64,000 nt of DNA from Beta vulgaris subsp. vulgaris (Eukaryota; Streptophyta; Magnoliopsida; Caryophyllales; Amaranthaceae). Both the position numbers and the translations under genes were made by a program. Under the pieces are notes generated by a model. The model worked only from the letters and a program-made list of their open reading frames with translations, had not been told where the DNA came from and searched no databases. The stretch covers positions 55,007,276 to 55,071,275 of the forward strand of contig NC_079208.1 of NCBI RefSeq assembly GCF_026745355.1, read 5' to 3'. The stretch's first letter is position 1. Every line of letters starts with the position of its first letter. Positions 23,021 through 34,428 of this stretch are shown here, piece after piece.

Positions 23021-24221
23021 ACACACGGTTAAAATTTATCAATTTTGACCATGAAAATATTTTGCAATAAGAAAAGGAAAGTACACACACTTCTATGCAA
23101 TCCCGAAAACACATGAAACTGTATACTTTCGAGTACAATTATTTGCAAATTTGTCATGTACTTTTGTCATAAAAAAACCCAAAATAATGTAAATGTGCAA
23201 ATATAATCAATATAAAATATGTTGAGATATCTAATTCTTGATGTTTCTACTAACACTCAAGACTTTGATACTCCTATTATACATGTTAGAAGTTTTATTT
23301 TGTCTCCATCAATCATTGTTTCGAGGAGGCTAATTAAGCAGTAAATTTCATGGCGCATCAAGGGCACAAATATTCTTCACTTAATTTGCTTTGGTTTCTT
23401 TCTTAACCCGCTTTTTCTCTCAATTATATGTAAGGATACTTTAAAGTGATCCATTATCCGGAATCATTCCTAATTTTCTTTTGAAATCAATTTTTTTTAA
23501 TACATGTTAGAATTCGATCTGAGTTACTCTTAGCAGAAATATGAATGGTAGAAGACATATAATATTAAGGGACCACATGATGAGATCTAGCTAGCTGTTT
23601 GTTACTACTTTGTTTTGTCTTGATACTTCTAATAAGTGGGCCAAACCGGCCAATGCCCATTTGCTTGAGACTAAAAAACTTCAGTCAGTCAGTCTTAAAT
23701 TCTTTTTTCTACTTTTTAACAAAATTTTCTTAAAGATGAGCCTAAAAATTAAGTTATAGGTATGATTGTAGCTGGAAAATGGAACTCCCTCTACTTGCTC
23801 AGTTGAATGTTCAAAACTTCAAAGATCAAACCAATCAAGCCTTCAAAATCTTTCTAGCTGTACAACAAACAAACTATCATTTTACCTTTTATGAAACTCA
23901 TGTCTACAACTTTCTACTACCTAGTGAACCTACCATTCTTATTCAACCACAACCACCAATCATTACTTTGTATCAAACCTGTAAAGAGGTTAATTTAGTT
24001 TAATCAATTTTCTAAAATCCGAATCCAGAAAATGCAATAACACTTGTTGGGATAACTTATCTCTAGTGAAGGTATGACTCGTCTCAAATTTAAATTATTA
24101 AAAGTCTAATAGATTTTAGGTTGCTAGATGACTTTCATCCGGAAAAAAATATATTAAGATTGCCTAAATTCCAAATCGTAGTAGTAATAATAATAATAAC
24201 AACAATAATAATAACAATAAG
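23021..24221. other. Intergenic, nothing recognised
   Basis: No gene or repeat with definable ends. 24180-24230 is an (AAT)n/(AAC) microsatellite that served as the insertion site of the next element. Confidence 0.4.
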
Positions 24222-24230
24222 AAATTTTTT

Positions 24231-25166
24231 ACATGGTGACCTTCTACTTTGGATTTTTCTATTTGGTAGCCAGTCAAAAGTAATTTTATATCAAGTGACC
24301 TCCTACTTTAACTAATTATAATTAGTGGTTTTAATTTACTTAGAAACTAACTAAACTATTATTTACAATAGATTTACTAACATACCCACCTAGTTGATTA
24401 CCCTAATTTAAAACCCCCATCCCTCTCCCTTAAAAAAAATCATCCCTCTTATGAATGTTTAATTTGGTGCTGCTTCTTTAACATCCTTAATTTTTATAGA
24501 TCCGCTGAAATGATTAGTGTATGGTAAGGCTTCCTTAGAAGAAACAATTATAACTGAGGAATTGAAGAAAAAAGTTCTGCAACCTGACATCCTTGTAAAA
24601 TGGCATCTTTTTCCCCCCTCAATGAAATAAAACGCTAATTTTTTTTTAAAAAAGGAGAATTTACTACTAAAACTTTTTGATGTGATTCAAGATTTATCTG
24701 CATTGTTTTGGTATATATGGAGTACAAGAACATACCATTGGTTAGTGTAATCTTTGTGCGAATTTTGCGAAATATGACATATCTAATTGGTAATTACAAT
24801 ATTCTTGAGTTTGAGCTATTGAGCTTGCCAAATTTTTCATTTGATAGAAATTAAGTTGCATATTTTTTTTTTCAATTCCTCGGTTATAATATGGTAAGGC
24901 AGCATACATTCGCTTCTAAGAATGGTATAAGCCCTAAATCAATTACATTCAAGTCGCTTGTAATAAAAGAGTTTTTGTTAAAATTATAATTAACTATGGG
25001 GTAGGTTAGTAAATTTATTTTAAATGATTAGTTAGCTTGGTTTTAAGTGATTAACGCCATTAAGTATAATTAGTCAGAGTATGAGGTCACTTGATATAAA
25101 TTTTTTTTTCTGGCTTGTCACCAAGTAGAAAAATCGAAAGTAGGAGACTATCATGTAGAATTTCCC
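24231..25166. mobile_element. Mutator-like TIR element with perfect 9-bp target duplication
   Basis: TAACAATAA stands at 24222-24230 and again at 25167-25175. The ends are long inverted repeats of about 100 bp. Left reads ACATGGTGACCTTCTACTTT, then TATATCAAGTGACCTC. Right gives the complements (GAGGTCACTTGATATA, AAAGTAGGAGACTATCATGT). The AT-rich interior shows no gene. The 9-bp duplication with long TIRs indicates a non-autonomous MULE. Confidence 0.75.
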
Positions 25167-25403
25167 TAACAATAATAATAAGAATGCTAATAACTTTTTA
25201 AATATAAGTATGATTTGATCTGAACCTATTTTTTGTGATTTGATTTGATTTGACATGACATGATCAGATCGAAACTAAGGAAAATAAAGTGAATGAAAGA
25301 TAGCAAAAATCGATATACTTAGCTTGATGATGGTAAGAGTAATTACGAGTCCTTAAAACTAGATTTATTTGGCTGCTCAAAATAAGCAATGATTTAGGAG
25401 TAT

Positions 25404-25545
25404 TTTTTTTTTTGAGGTAAAATGAAGCTCCTTGTAAGGAGAGGGGGAAATGGGAGATCCTTCCTTTCAAGAGGTGAGATTCAATCTCAAGATCTCTGGT
25501 AATGGAGGTGATGCCAATACTACTAAACTATCATATACTGCTCCA
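25404..25545 (-). mobile_element. SINE, minus strand
   Basis: On the minus strand a tRNA-like head contains a degenerate B box (GAGATTGAATCTCACC, about 25487-25472). It is followed by the tail CTCCTTACAAGGAGCTTCATT and an A-tail, seen as T at 25404-25414. The flanks TGATTTAGGAGTA (left) and TGATTTTAGAATA (right) look like an aged target duplication. Confidence 0.55.
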
Positions 25546-25559
25546 TGATTTTAGAATAT

Positions 25560-26661
25560 ACTAGAGCGTGTATGTCTAACGACTAACAATACAGTCAATT
25601 AATTATCATTTGTCCGGGTCAGTCTACTCTAATTAGTTGCATAAAAAACTATACTATAACTGGACAAATATTTCTAATTAATTCATTGGCGATAAAAGAA
25701 AATGTACTAAGATACTAGAAAGCCGCAAATCTGGAATCTAAAAACGTGAACTATAAGTGAAGACTTTGATTGCAAATTACAATTTTAGTAGAAGTTCAGA
25801 AACAAGTAATGAAGTAGATTATGCTGTTTTTATATACTTACAAACTGCCCGGTCTTATCTTATGGACCCCTTTGCTGTTTTGCGCAACTCGTAGATCATG
25901 GACTTTCCAATTAAAAAAAAAGGAAGATCTAGTAGGTCATGGAAAGCCAAAACTTTTTGGTTATGAACTTAGAAAGGAGGACAAATAAGTTAATATACTC
26001 TGATGCTTCTAAAGTTTTTCTAATTAACTTGTTATTTGTTAAGCCAACAAAAAAAAAATCCTTTAACCTAAAATACATTCTAGTCCTCTCACGTGTATTA
26101 TGAGGTCTATTTCATCCTAACTCAATTTTTGTTTTTTTCCTTTATATGAACATAAATCTATAGGAGACTATTGCTGCATAAAAAGTGCTAATACTTCAGA
26201 AATTATATATTGTTGGATTTGGAGGTATGAAAAATATGTTTCTCACTGACACAACTATACACTTCCGTTGTTCCCCTAGGAAAAAAAAATTAATTTCTTT
26301 GTTTATTTTTAATTACAACACTTTGACTTTTACACTATTGACTATTCACACACTTGATTTTGAACGTTAAAACAAAATTGATCATATAAGATGTTGTTGG
26401 ATTTGTTTCAATGAATATTTTCATAATATCAACTTTTATAACTTTTATAAATTCATAACTAGATATCTTAATGGTCAAAGTTGTGCGTTGGTAAACGTGA
26501 AAGTCAAAGTTGTGCGTTGGCAAGCGTGAAAGTCAAAGTATTGCACTTATTTAGAAACGGATATTAGTATATGTGTGTGGCATGCGGGAAATGGTGTTTG
26601 TTGGGTACATATCTTTTTTTGAGGGGGGGGGGGCATAGGCAGGTTATATACATACATGTGG
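25560..26661. other. Intergenic with degenerate Stowaway element
   Basis: No gene is seen. 26270-26565 carries Stowaway-like features (TTTGACTTTTACACTATTGAC, and at the far end AAAGTATTGCACTTATTTAGAAACGG). A 29-bp unit (GTCAAAGTTGTGCGTTGG and onward) is duplicated in tandem at about 26474-26533. The termini have decayed. Confidence 0.45.
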
Positions 26662-27245
26662 ATAGGGATGCCAAGGGGTCGGATTCGGTCCGAATTATGC
26701 GTAATCCGACTTCGGCCCTTTAAAAAATCGGAATTTAAAGTTGAATCTGACTCCAACACCCTACTCCATATATCAGAGTCCGGTCCGATTTAAAATCCTA
26801 ACATTGACCCCGACTTAAAATCCTAACATCCGATTTCGATCCGATTTTTTTCGCACCCATTTTTCTAATAGAAAAATCTGTTATAATACATATAATCTAA
26901 TATTACTAATTTTTAATAATCATATAAAGTACTTATAATCTAAACATTATTATTATTTTTAACAATTATTTCTTCAATGGAAAAATCTCAAATAATACAA
27001 TTACCTTAAAGTCAGAGTTAGATTATAGTACATACATAATACATAAATATAAATGATAAATGGATTAATTGTCTTAAAATCGGAGTCGGAATTTTTATGG
27101 GATCTGAGTCTGACCCACCTCCGACTAGAAGCCGTACTTTTAAACAGAGTTGGATTCAATTTTTTTTTGGTTTGAGTCGACTCAAATTTTTCCTTTTGAA
27201 TCGGAGTGGATTTGGATCGGATCCGAATTGGATTGTCATCCCTAT
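26662..27245. mobile_element. TAGGG-ended element with GGTCCGA motifs
   Basis: Ends ATAGGGATG / CATCCCTAT. The arms are mosaics of CGGATTCGGTCCGAATT-like palindromic words on both sides of an AT-rich core. Similar end/arm architecture with other words occurs at 33010-33379 and 53374-53944. It is probably a non-autonomous TIR transposon whose arms have been overgrown by short repeats. Confidence 0.45.
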
Positions 27246-27419
27246 ATGTGGAGTTAATATATGTATACCATTGTACTAACATGCTTATGTACATGTGTTT
27301 CTAAGTATACGTTTTATGAGACCGTGATTTGATTATTTGATTAATATTATAAAATATATTGAATAAATTAAAGCTAAGAATTGCATCGTTCATGTTGTCA
27401 ACCAATCTACTTAGTAGTA

Positions 27420-27733
27420 CTCCCTTTGTTTCCTAAAGTTCTTCCCTCTTTCCGTTTAAGCGTGTTTCCAAAAGATCTTCCCTCTTTTGCTTTATTCCTT
27501 ATTTGACAAAACAAATTTCTCTATTTACCCTCTCATGTCACTATCATATGGTCCACCATTACATTATTAATTCAATTTTACTCCATTTCTCTCTCCTACT
27601 TTAACCCCTTTTTATTTGTTTATTTATCTTAACCCCTTTCTCCTACTTTACTCACACCATGCCCCACACAACTTGATTTTCCTTGGTATCTGTAGGAACA
27701 GTAAATGGGAAGATCTTTAGGAAACGGAGGGAG
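27420..27733. mobile_element. Stowaway-like MITE, 314 bp
   Basis: CTCCCTTTGTTTCCTAAAG at the left and its complement CTTTAGGAAACGGAGGGAG at the right, flanked by TA (27418-27419, 27734-27735). The same sequence lies in the opposite orientation at 49541-49858. Confidence 0.85.
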
Positions 27734-27802
27734 TATTATCTAGTTATCCTCTTAAGAGGAGGGGGAAAAAATTCAGAAAAAGTATTATAGTCCTTACATT
27801 GA

Positions 27803-27984
27803 AGCTTGTTCTTTTCAGCATAAAACAGTTGAACGGAACTGAACTAAACTGAACTGAATTGAACTGAATTGAATTGAACTCAAATGAACAGTGATATGTG
27901 AGAGTAAAAGTATTATCTAGAGCTGAACTGAATTGAACTGAACTGAGCTGAACTGAACTGAAAATAAGCTGGGGAGAACAGCCT
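27803..27984. mobile_element. GAACT-pentamer TIR element, copy 1
   Basis: Ends GCTTGTTCTTTTCAGC and the complement of GCTGTTCTCCCCAGC. Both arms are runs of GAACT/GAATT pentamers in the same sense. Related copies lie at 28113-28903 and, in the opposite sense, at 55618-55810. Confidence 0.5.
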
Positions 27985-28112
27985 AAGACTTTATTAACGC
28001 CAAACACAATGGTAGCAACTTAATTATGCGCATACTATTCTCATTAACATTCTTAAAAACAACATTACCATATAAAATTGGTAGCGCAATATAATTTGAA
28101 TAGTTTGTTTTC

Positions 28113-28739
28113 GGGCTTGTTCTCTACGGCATAAAACAGTTGAATTGAACTGAGCTGAACAGCACTGAATTAAATTGAATTGAATTAAATTAAACTGATC
28201 GAATTAAATTAAATATAATAAATATATAAATAATATTAAATAATAATAATATGAATATTAAATAATAATTATAATGATAAGTAATAATAATGAATAACAA
28301 TAATAGTATTTTGGATATTTTAAAATGATCATTATAGATAAATAATATTAATAATCATAAATTAATAATAATAATAATTAATGATAATAATGATAATTAA
28401 TAATAATTATCATTATTATTTGTATTAATATATTAATACTTGATGATGATTATATAATAACAATAATATCTAAAAAGTAAATTAATAATACTATTTTAAT
28501 AATAATATTTAATAATATAATAATATTTAGTAATAAAAGTAATGATTGGGTCGGAACGTGCAAAATTGCATCATAAACCGTTTTGACGCAATTTGATTGG
28601 TTTATGGGTGAAAAAACGTGGGTTTATTTGTGCTTTTGACCTAAACCATGTTCCTTCTAATAATAATAGTAATAATAAAGAGTAAAGCTATAATAAATAA
28701 AATAATATATAGAAATAATAATAATACTTAATAATAATG

Positions 28740-28775
<36 letters not shown>

Positions 28776-28903
28776 GAGTAATTAGTAAAATAAATTAGAC
28801 CAACATAATAATAATATTTAATAAAATGATTATAAAAGAATGGAGTTGAACTGAACTGATTGGAGCCGAACTGAACTGAAAATAAGTTGGAGAGAACATA
28901 CCC
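28113..28903. mobile_element. GAACT-pentamer TIR element, copy 2 with AAT-rich core
   Basis: Ends GGGCTTGTTCTCT (28113-28125) and AGAGAACATACCC (28891-28903), with TTC on both sides as a possible 3-bp target. The pentamer arms enclose about 600 bp of (AAT)n-like sequence and a short unique island (28545-28655) with ACCGTTTTGACGCAATTTGA. Confidence 0.5.
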
Positions 28904-29816
28904 TTCTTTACATAAGGTACATAATATTCATAACATGTTAACGACTCAAAATCATATACAAATTCAAAGTAGTACTAAATTTAATATTCTTTATAATTGG
29001 AGTTGTCCAATATTTTGTTATATTCAATACAAACATTATATACTTGATTTAGTTTAATTTGAAAGAGTTTGATTACTTAGCTTCTTCTAAAACAAAAAAA
29101 AATAAAGTAAAAAGGTGAACTACTCGAGCCCCAAGCTTTGCCTTTTCCCCCTCATAGAAATCAAAACCCGCCCCCATGGGTTAGCCAAAGTCTTCCAAAG
29201 TCAGCCTACCCTCCTTTGCCCCATTCTAATTTCTAGTATTCTAATTTTCTACCCACCTTTTTTTCAATTATTATTATTATTTTGACGGGTCCATTTTAGG
29301 AAAATATATATATAAAAAGTTGCATGAAATGAATCCTTCTAATAAGTTGGGATGGAAACCAATCAAAACAACTCTTTTAACGTGGGTCCAACCAAATTGT
29401 ACCAATCTAAATTTAACATGTGTCAAACTTTTTTTTTTTGCACTTTCCACCTCCTACTCACATCCCAAACAAAAGAAAGTCACACAAAATGTGATTTAAT
29501 TCATATAGTCTTCTCTAAATATTTGACCAACAAAATAAGAAAGTATGACCAGTAAAAGAAGAATAATGAATGTAATCAACAAAAATGAACACCAAAAGAC
29601 AGTGACATCCCAACTCAGTCCATATCTCCAATTTATTATCCACCTCCATTACATTAAAAACTATATATTGTAGTACTAATCCCCTTTAGTCTCTATACGT
29701 TACGTTCAAACCTCATCATTGATACCAAATCAAATCAAATTTTCTACCTTTTTTTTTTTCATGTCATAACCTCCAAATCCTCCGCTTATTCTTACCAATT
29801 ATATAATACTATTTTG
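28904..29816. other. Upstream region of PUB24-like gene
   Basis: AT-rich. No further element with clear ends. Presumed promoter region of the following gene. Confidence 0.4.
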
Positions 29817-29826
29817 TATATATAAA
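29817..29826 (+). promoter_or_regulatory. TATA box of PUB24-like gene
   Basis: TATATATAAA lies 54-63 nt before the ATG at 29880, which allows a short leader of about 25-30 nt. The start context AACAACATGG is favourable. Confidence 0.5.
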
Positions 29827-29879
29827 TCTTACCATTTGCTATTTTTATAACTTGGCCAACAACATCTAAAAAAAACAAC

Positions 29880-31181
29880 ATGGATGACCATGATGAAGTT
29901 GAGGTCCCTCAATATTTTCTTTGTCCAATTTCCCTTCAAATTATGAAAGATCCCGTGACGGCCGCCACGGGAATAACCTACGACCGCTCGAATATCGAGC
30001 GGTGGCTTAAGGCGGCCGTCACGGGACAACCTTTATGCCCCGTGACAAAACAACCTCTCCCTAGCCACAATCTTACCCCTAACCATACCCTCCGCCGCCT
30101 CATCCAAGGTTGGTGTGTAGCAAATGCTAGCCGTGGTGTTGAACGGATCCCTACACCTAAAGCCGTCCTTGGGAGGGCTCACATCATGAAGATCCTACGT
30201 GGGCTTAGTGTACCTAACATGCAGTCCACCTCACTGGATCAACTCCTCTCTTTGATATCTACTTCTACTGATCATGCCAAGGATGAGGAGAGGAAGCTCA
30301 TGGCTGAGTGTGGGGTCGTTAAGGCCATGGTTTCGTTGATTCTTAAGTGTTATAAGGAAAAAAAGACCATGTTTTTAAACGAGGCTTTGGTGATTCTTAG
30401 TTCAATTTGGATTCCAGCTGATGTGTCATTGGAAGTAAGGTCCATTGTTGCGGACAACAATGACCTTGTAGATGCCATCACGTGGGTCCTCCTCGACTTA
30501 AATGTTGAAGGGAGGACCCACGCGATTAATCTAATGAAAGAGGTGGTCAAAGTTGCGGGCTCCAGCCTCATTGAGAGGCTGAAGCCGGAGTTTTTTAAAG
30601 GAGTAATTGGTATTTTATTGGATCGTGGTAATGACAATGATAATAAGAATATAAATGTGGGACCCATCAAGGCGGCCATCCGAGTTTTGTTAGAGGTGTG
30701 CAAGCATGGGAGGAATAGATATAAAATTATTGAAGCCAACACCATCTACCACCTCATCGAAATCGAGTTAGAGTTGGTCCAAGGCCATGCCCAGCCCGAG
30801 AAGTATAAGAAATTGAGTGAGCTCGTATTTTGCCTCTTAGCTCAATTGTGCACATGTGCTGATGGACGAGCCCAATTCCTAGGCCACTCTGGCGGGATTG
30901 CTGTAGTGTCCAAGAGGATCTTAAGGGTCTCACCCGTGGTGGATGATCGTGCAGTTCATATATTCGGGTTAATATCCAAGTTCTCGGCCACCAATGAGGT
31001 GTTGCATGAGATGTTGAAGGTGGGTGCAGTTTCAAAACTTTGCATGGTGTTACAGGCAGATTGTGCAAAATATTTGAAGGATAAGGTGCGAGAAATGCTA
31101 AGAATGCATTCCTATGTTTGGAATAACTCACCTTGTATTCAGGTTTATCTTTTAACAAGGTATCCTATGTTGCAATTTTGA
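29880..31181 (+). CDS. PUB24: E3 ubiquitin ligase, U-box/ARM, PUB24-like
   Basis: Intronless, 433 residues. The U-box spans residues about 9-85: VPQYFLCPISLQIMKDPVT, GITYDRSNIERWL, CPVTKQPLP, LTPNHTLRRLIQGWC. It docks a charged E2. The rest is an ARM-type helical repeat region for substrate binding, with a family-typical block near the end (GGIAVVSKRILRVSPVVDDRAV). The middle (LMAECGVVKAMVSLILKC, ERLKPEFFKGVIGIL) matches PUB24 better than PUB22/23. In Arabidopsis PUB22, PUB23 and PUB24 jointly restrain pattern-triggered immunity; a similar role here is inference. Length and architecture are complete and no break is seen. The U-box codons are GC-rich and include perfect inverted repeats (see findings). 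Confidence 0.93.
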   Translation: MDDHDEVEVPQYFLCPISLQIMKDPVTAATGITYDRSNIERWLKAAVTGQPLCPVTKQPLPSHNLTPNHTLRRLIQGWCVANASRGVERIPTPKAVLGRAHIMKILRGLSVPNMQSTSLDQLLSLISTSTDHAKDEERKLMAECGVVKAMVSLILKCYKEKKTMFLNEALVILSSIWIPADVSLEVRSIVADNNDLVDAITWVLLDLNVEGRTHAINLMKEVVKVAGSSLIERLKPEFFKGVIGILLDRGNDNDNKNINVGPIKAAIRVLLEVCKHGRNRYKIIEANTIYHLIEIELELVQGHAQPEKYKKLSELVFCLLAQLCTCADGRAQFLGHSGGIAVVSKRILRVSPVVDDRAVHIFGLISKFSATNEVLHEMLKVGAVSKLCMVLQADCAKYLKDKVREMLRMHSYVWNNSPCIQVYLLTRYPMLQF

Positions 31182-31833
31182 TATCATACTATGGTATATA
31201 TGGTATACAACTTTATAAAGTTCTTCAGTAATGGTTGTAGTGAATTTTAGGGCCGGGGTAGCCAAAGTATGGAATGGAATTATGTGTGTTTCAAATTGTA
31301 AATTATGACATACATATGATTTTGATCAACTATTTTATGTTATTATATACTCCATATGATACAGTTCTTGCAGAAAAATAGATTTCATATCATTATTATT
31401 GATTGCTCAATCATGTTATATCGATTCCATTCTTTGGTCATAGATAGGTATAATAGATTAATTTGCCTCATTAGAGTAATATATTGCTTTGTTTGATGAA
31501 ATTTAGTTTATTTTTGCCTTTGATTTTATTAATTATTATTGTAATACTGTTCTCCCTTTCCTTGGTCATAGTTGGTGTTTTCTTATAAGACATTAATAAA
31601 AGAATCGAAGGATCGTATGAGCTGTTTAAAATTGGGTCCATTGTAGAATGATTCCTAATCTAATATGGGTAATTCGTAATAATTTGATCACTACAAATAA
31701 TTAAAAGGTACACTCAGCAACCATCAAATTCAAACCTGCCACAAGAATTCTGATTCCTATACCAATCTTGAGTTTGAATATAAAAATTTGTAGATTTTCT
31801 TCACTTAAATGTAACTCTGATTATACATATTTA
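31182..31833. other. 3' flank of PUB24-like gene
   Basis: AT-rich with no repeat ends or gene. A fragment of a TAGGGGTG-ended element starts at about 31836 (GTAGGGGTGTAAATTGG). Confidence 0.4.
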
Positions 31834-32567
31834 GTAGGGGTGTAAATTGGTTGGGTTGGGTTCAGACTTTGACAAATCCAAATGCAGTCATAGTTTTTTA
31901 TACTCGATAATTGAGTCAAAATCTGATAAGTCTAATATGATCCAGTCGAAGGTGATGGAGCGAAGCAAGCAGAAGCTAAGGAGGGAGAAAACTAGGGGAG
32001 ATATGGAGGGGGAAGGGCAGGAGGAGGTGGAGAGGTGGATGGGTGGGAGGTGGTGGATTCAGTTTAGGGGGGAGGAGAGAGAAAGGGATAATAATTTTTT
32101 TGAGAAAGCGAAATGAAAGTTTTATTCAACAAGTAACTTTTTTAAAAATTTTATTAGAGTTAACTGAAAAAGTAACGAAAGTTTGGTTTGAGTATCTAAA
32201 CTACGATGAGTTAAGCATAAAAGAGAGTACTAAACTTTGCATAAAATTGCAGTTTATTCATTCTAGTTGTAAAAGTTGCGCTTTACTAAATCAAAGTACA
32301 ACTCTGTTAAATTTAATTATAATGAATAAAAAAAATTGTTTGGCCCGAAAAATTAAACTAGAATGGAAATTATTGTTTTGCAACTCAAAAGTTTAATACC
32401 AATTGAAAATATTCCAACAGTAACTCGCCTCTGGTGGATAAGCCACAACTGTGAAGCAAAACCAGAATTAAAATCAACAACAAATCATCAAAACAACAAA
32501 AAACCACAACAATTAAACACGAAATACAATTAAAACAAAAAATTAAAAGGAAGATAAAAAATCATAC

Positions 32568-32680
32568 CTTGATAAGTTTTCTCAAGAACTTCAACTTGAA
32601 AAGCCATTTGCATCTTTCTCTTGGCTTTAGGCTCCACTTTCAGGAGGTTTATTCTCTCCATCACAACTCCCATTTTCCAT
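32568..32680 (-). pseudogene. Captured first exon of a homeobox-DDT (RINGLET-like) gene
   Basis: From an ATG at 32680 the minus strand encodes MENGSCDGENKPPESGA. After a 1-nt frameshift it encodes KAKRKMQMAFQVEVLEKTYQ and stops at an AG/GTATGA donor (32568/32567). The KRKM...F-x-hydrophobic-E-hydrophobic-LEKTY string is the start of the homeodomain in plant RLT-type homeobox-DDT proteins. The helix 2/3 part is absent. Upstream minus-strand sequence to about 32990 resembles a 5' leader. A lone, frameshifted first exon is a captured or duplicated gene fragment. Confidence 0.6.
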
Positions 32681-33009
32681 TGTTAAAAATCCCCCCAAAT
32701 CAAACCAAAAACAAAACCCTAAGAATCAAATTTGACTTATCTAATCTTCTCAAATCGGAAAATCAACAACGATCCAAATGAGAAAATCACATAAATAGAA
32801 TTAGGTATTCCCCATAACACGAAAATTTATAAGAAAATCACAAGTTAGGTTTTTTTAATTAAGAATAAAATGAACGAAAAAGAAAAAATATAGGATTAGA
32901 AAGAAAGAATAAAGAAAGAGGAAGAGATAGAGAAATCAGAATCGATGTAATAATCCATGAAGATCAGAAGAGGAGCTTGCTTGTTGAAAAGTTGAATTCA
33001 GTGGTGGTT

Positions 33010-33379
33010 AGGGGTGTTCAATGTCGGATACCGGATCGGATCCGAAAATTTCGGATCGGAGGAATTGCGTTCCAAATCCGATCCGAAAATTTTGGATATC
33101 CGAACTTTTTGGATCGGATTACCGAATTTTTCGATCGGGTCGTTAACATTTTTGAAAAAAGGCTGACACGTATCCGCTCTGAAACCCGAATTTTTTCCGG
33201 ATATCCGATCCGAAAACCCGAAATTTTTTCCGAATATCCGATCCGAAAACTCAAAATTTTTTCCGGATATCCGATCCGAAATCTTAAATTCGGATCGGAT
33301 ATCCGAAATTTTGGATCGGATTTTCAAAATTTTGGATCGGATCGACGGATTTTTGGATCGGATATTTTTTGACACCCCT
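33010..33379. mobile_element. TAGGGG-ended element built of GGATCCGAAA words
   Basis: Ends AGGGGTGTTCAA and its near-complement TGACACCCCT. Nearly the whole interior is repeats of GGATATCCGA / TCGGATCCGAA in both senses, giving many short palindromes. No coding. Confidence 0.5.
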
Positions 33380-34428
33380 GTTGGTAGTTGTGGTGGTTTA
33401 ATTTGTTGGTACATCGTGAGCTGTGATGTGGTGGTATGATAGTGTTGTTGGTCCATCGTAAGAACTGATGTGGTGTTGTGGTGGTATGGTGGCATTCAGA
33501 AGTTACTAAGAAGTTGTTTAAGAGATACGTACGTAGGGGGAAAATGGTGGGAGGAGGTGGGTGCGGTGGGCTGGTGGTCTAGTGGAGGAAGGAGAGACGA
33601 AGACATAATATTTTTTTAGAAAGAGAAATGAAAATTTTATGCAGAAGTAATTCTTTTTATTATCATTTTATTAAAACTAACAACAAAAGTAATAGGGTTG
33701 GGTTTGAATACCCAAACTGCAACTTTTACAACTAGGGTGAGTAAACTGCAATTTTTGGTAAAGTTGAGTACTCAACTTTACACTTAACTCAATTTACGAA
33801 TTACAACTTTCATAACTTGAATACCTAAAATTGCAACTTTAATTTGGGCAAAGTTTAGTAGCCAACTTTGCACTTAACTCAAAGAAAAACAACTGTAAAT
33901 CTTTGAACTATAGAATAAAGATAAAAGTCTAAACTTGCTTGCTAATTTTGAAGAAAATAATTGAAGTACTATACTGCATTTAGGGTTGGCATTCTGGTTG
34001 GGTTCATGTTTGGGTCGTTAATAAATAGGTAAAAAATTCTTCAACCCAAATCTAACCCATTTAATAAACAGGTTAAAAAAACTCGATCAACCCTGACCCT
34101 ACCTATTAATAAATGAGTTATCCGTATTACCCATTTAACCATAATAATTATTATTTTAAAAAAAGAGTTAAATGAGTAATTTCACTATTGAAATTATGCA
34201 TATCTATAGTTTCTTAGAATAATTTATGAGTTTATGACCTTTTTTTTTTTTGATAATTGGGTTTTTTATTAATGCCTTGAGGCTGTTAATCAGGTTCATA
34301 CATTCAAGCCCATGGGCTTTGATCAAGAGTACATAAACAGATTGAATAGACAGCCTGTAGCACTAGACAATACTCTAGCTCCCTGATTGTGATAGATGCT
34401 TCTAACATCGAGTAGTAAGCTGATGAGG

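Larger units (their letters stand above)
31950..33860. repeat. Diverged direct repeats bracketing captured sequence
   Basis: About 31960-32290 and 33540-33860 share, in the same orientation, a GGAGGTGG-rich purine block, then TTTTTTTxAGAAAGxGAAATGAAA, TTTATT, a GTTTGAATAxCxAAACT-like block and a GCAACTTTTACAA-like word. Divergence is high. They might be old LTRs of a small retroelement or a segmental duplicate. Between them lie a host-gene exon fragment and a GATCCGAA mosaic element. Confidence 0.4.

Noticed and set aside
32998..33495. 165-codon minus-strand frame
   Set aside because: Built from GATCCGAA words of the mosaic element; Arg/Ser/Asp periodicity reflects the repeat.
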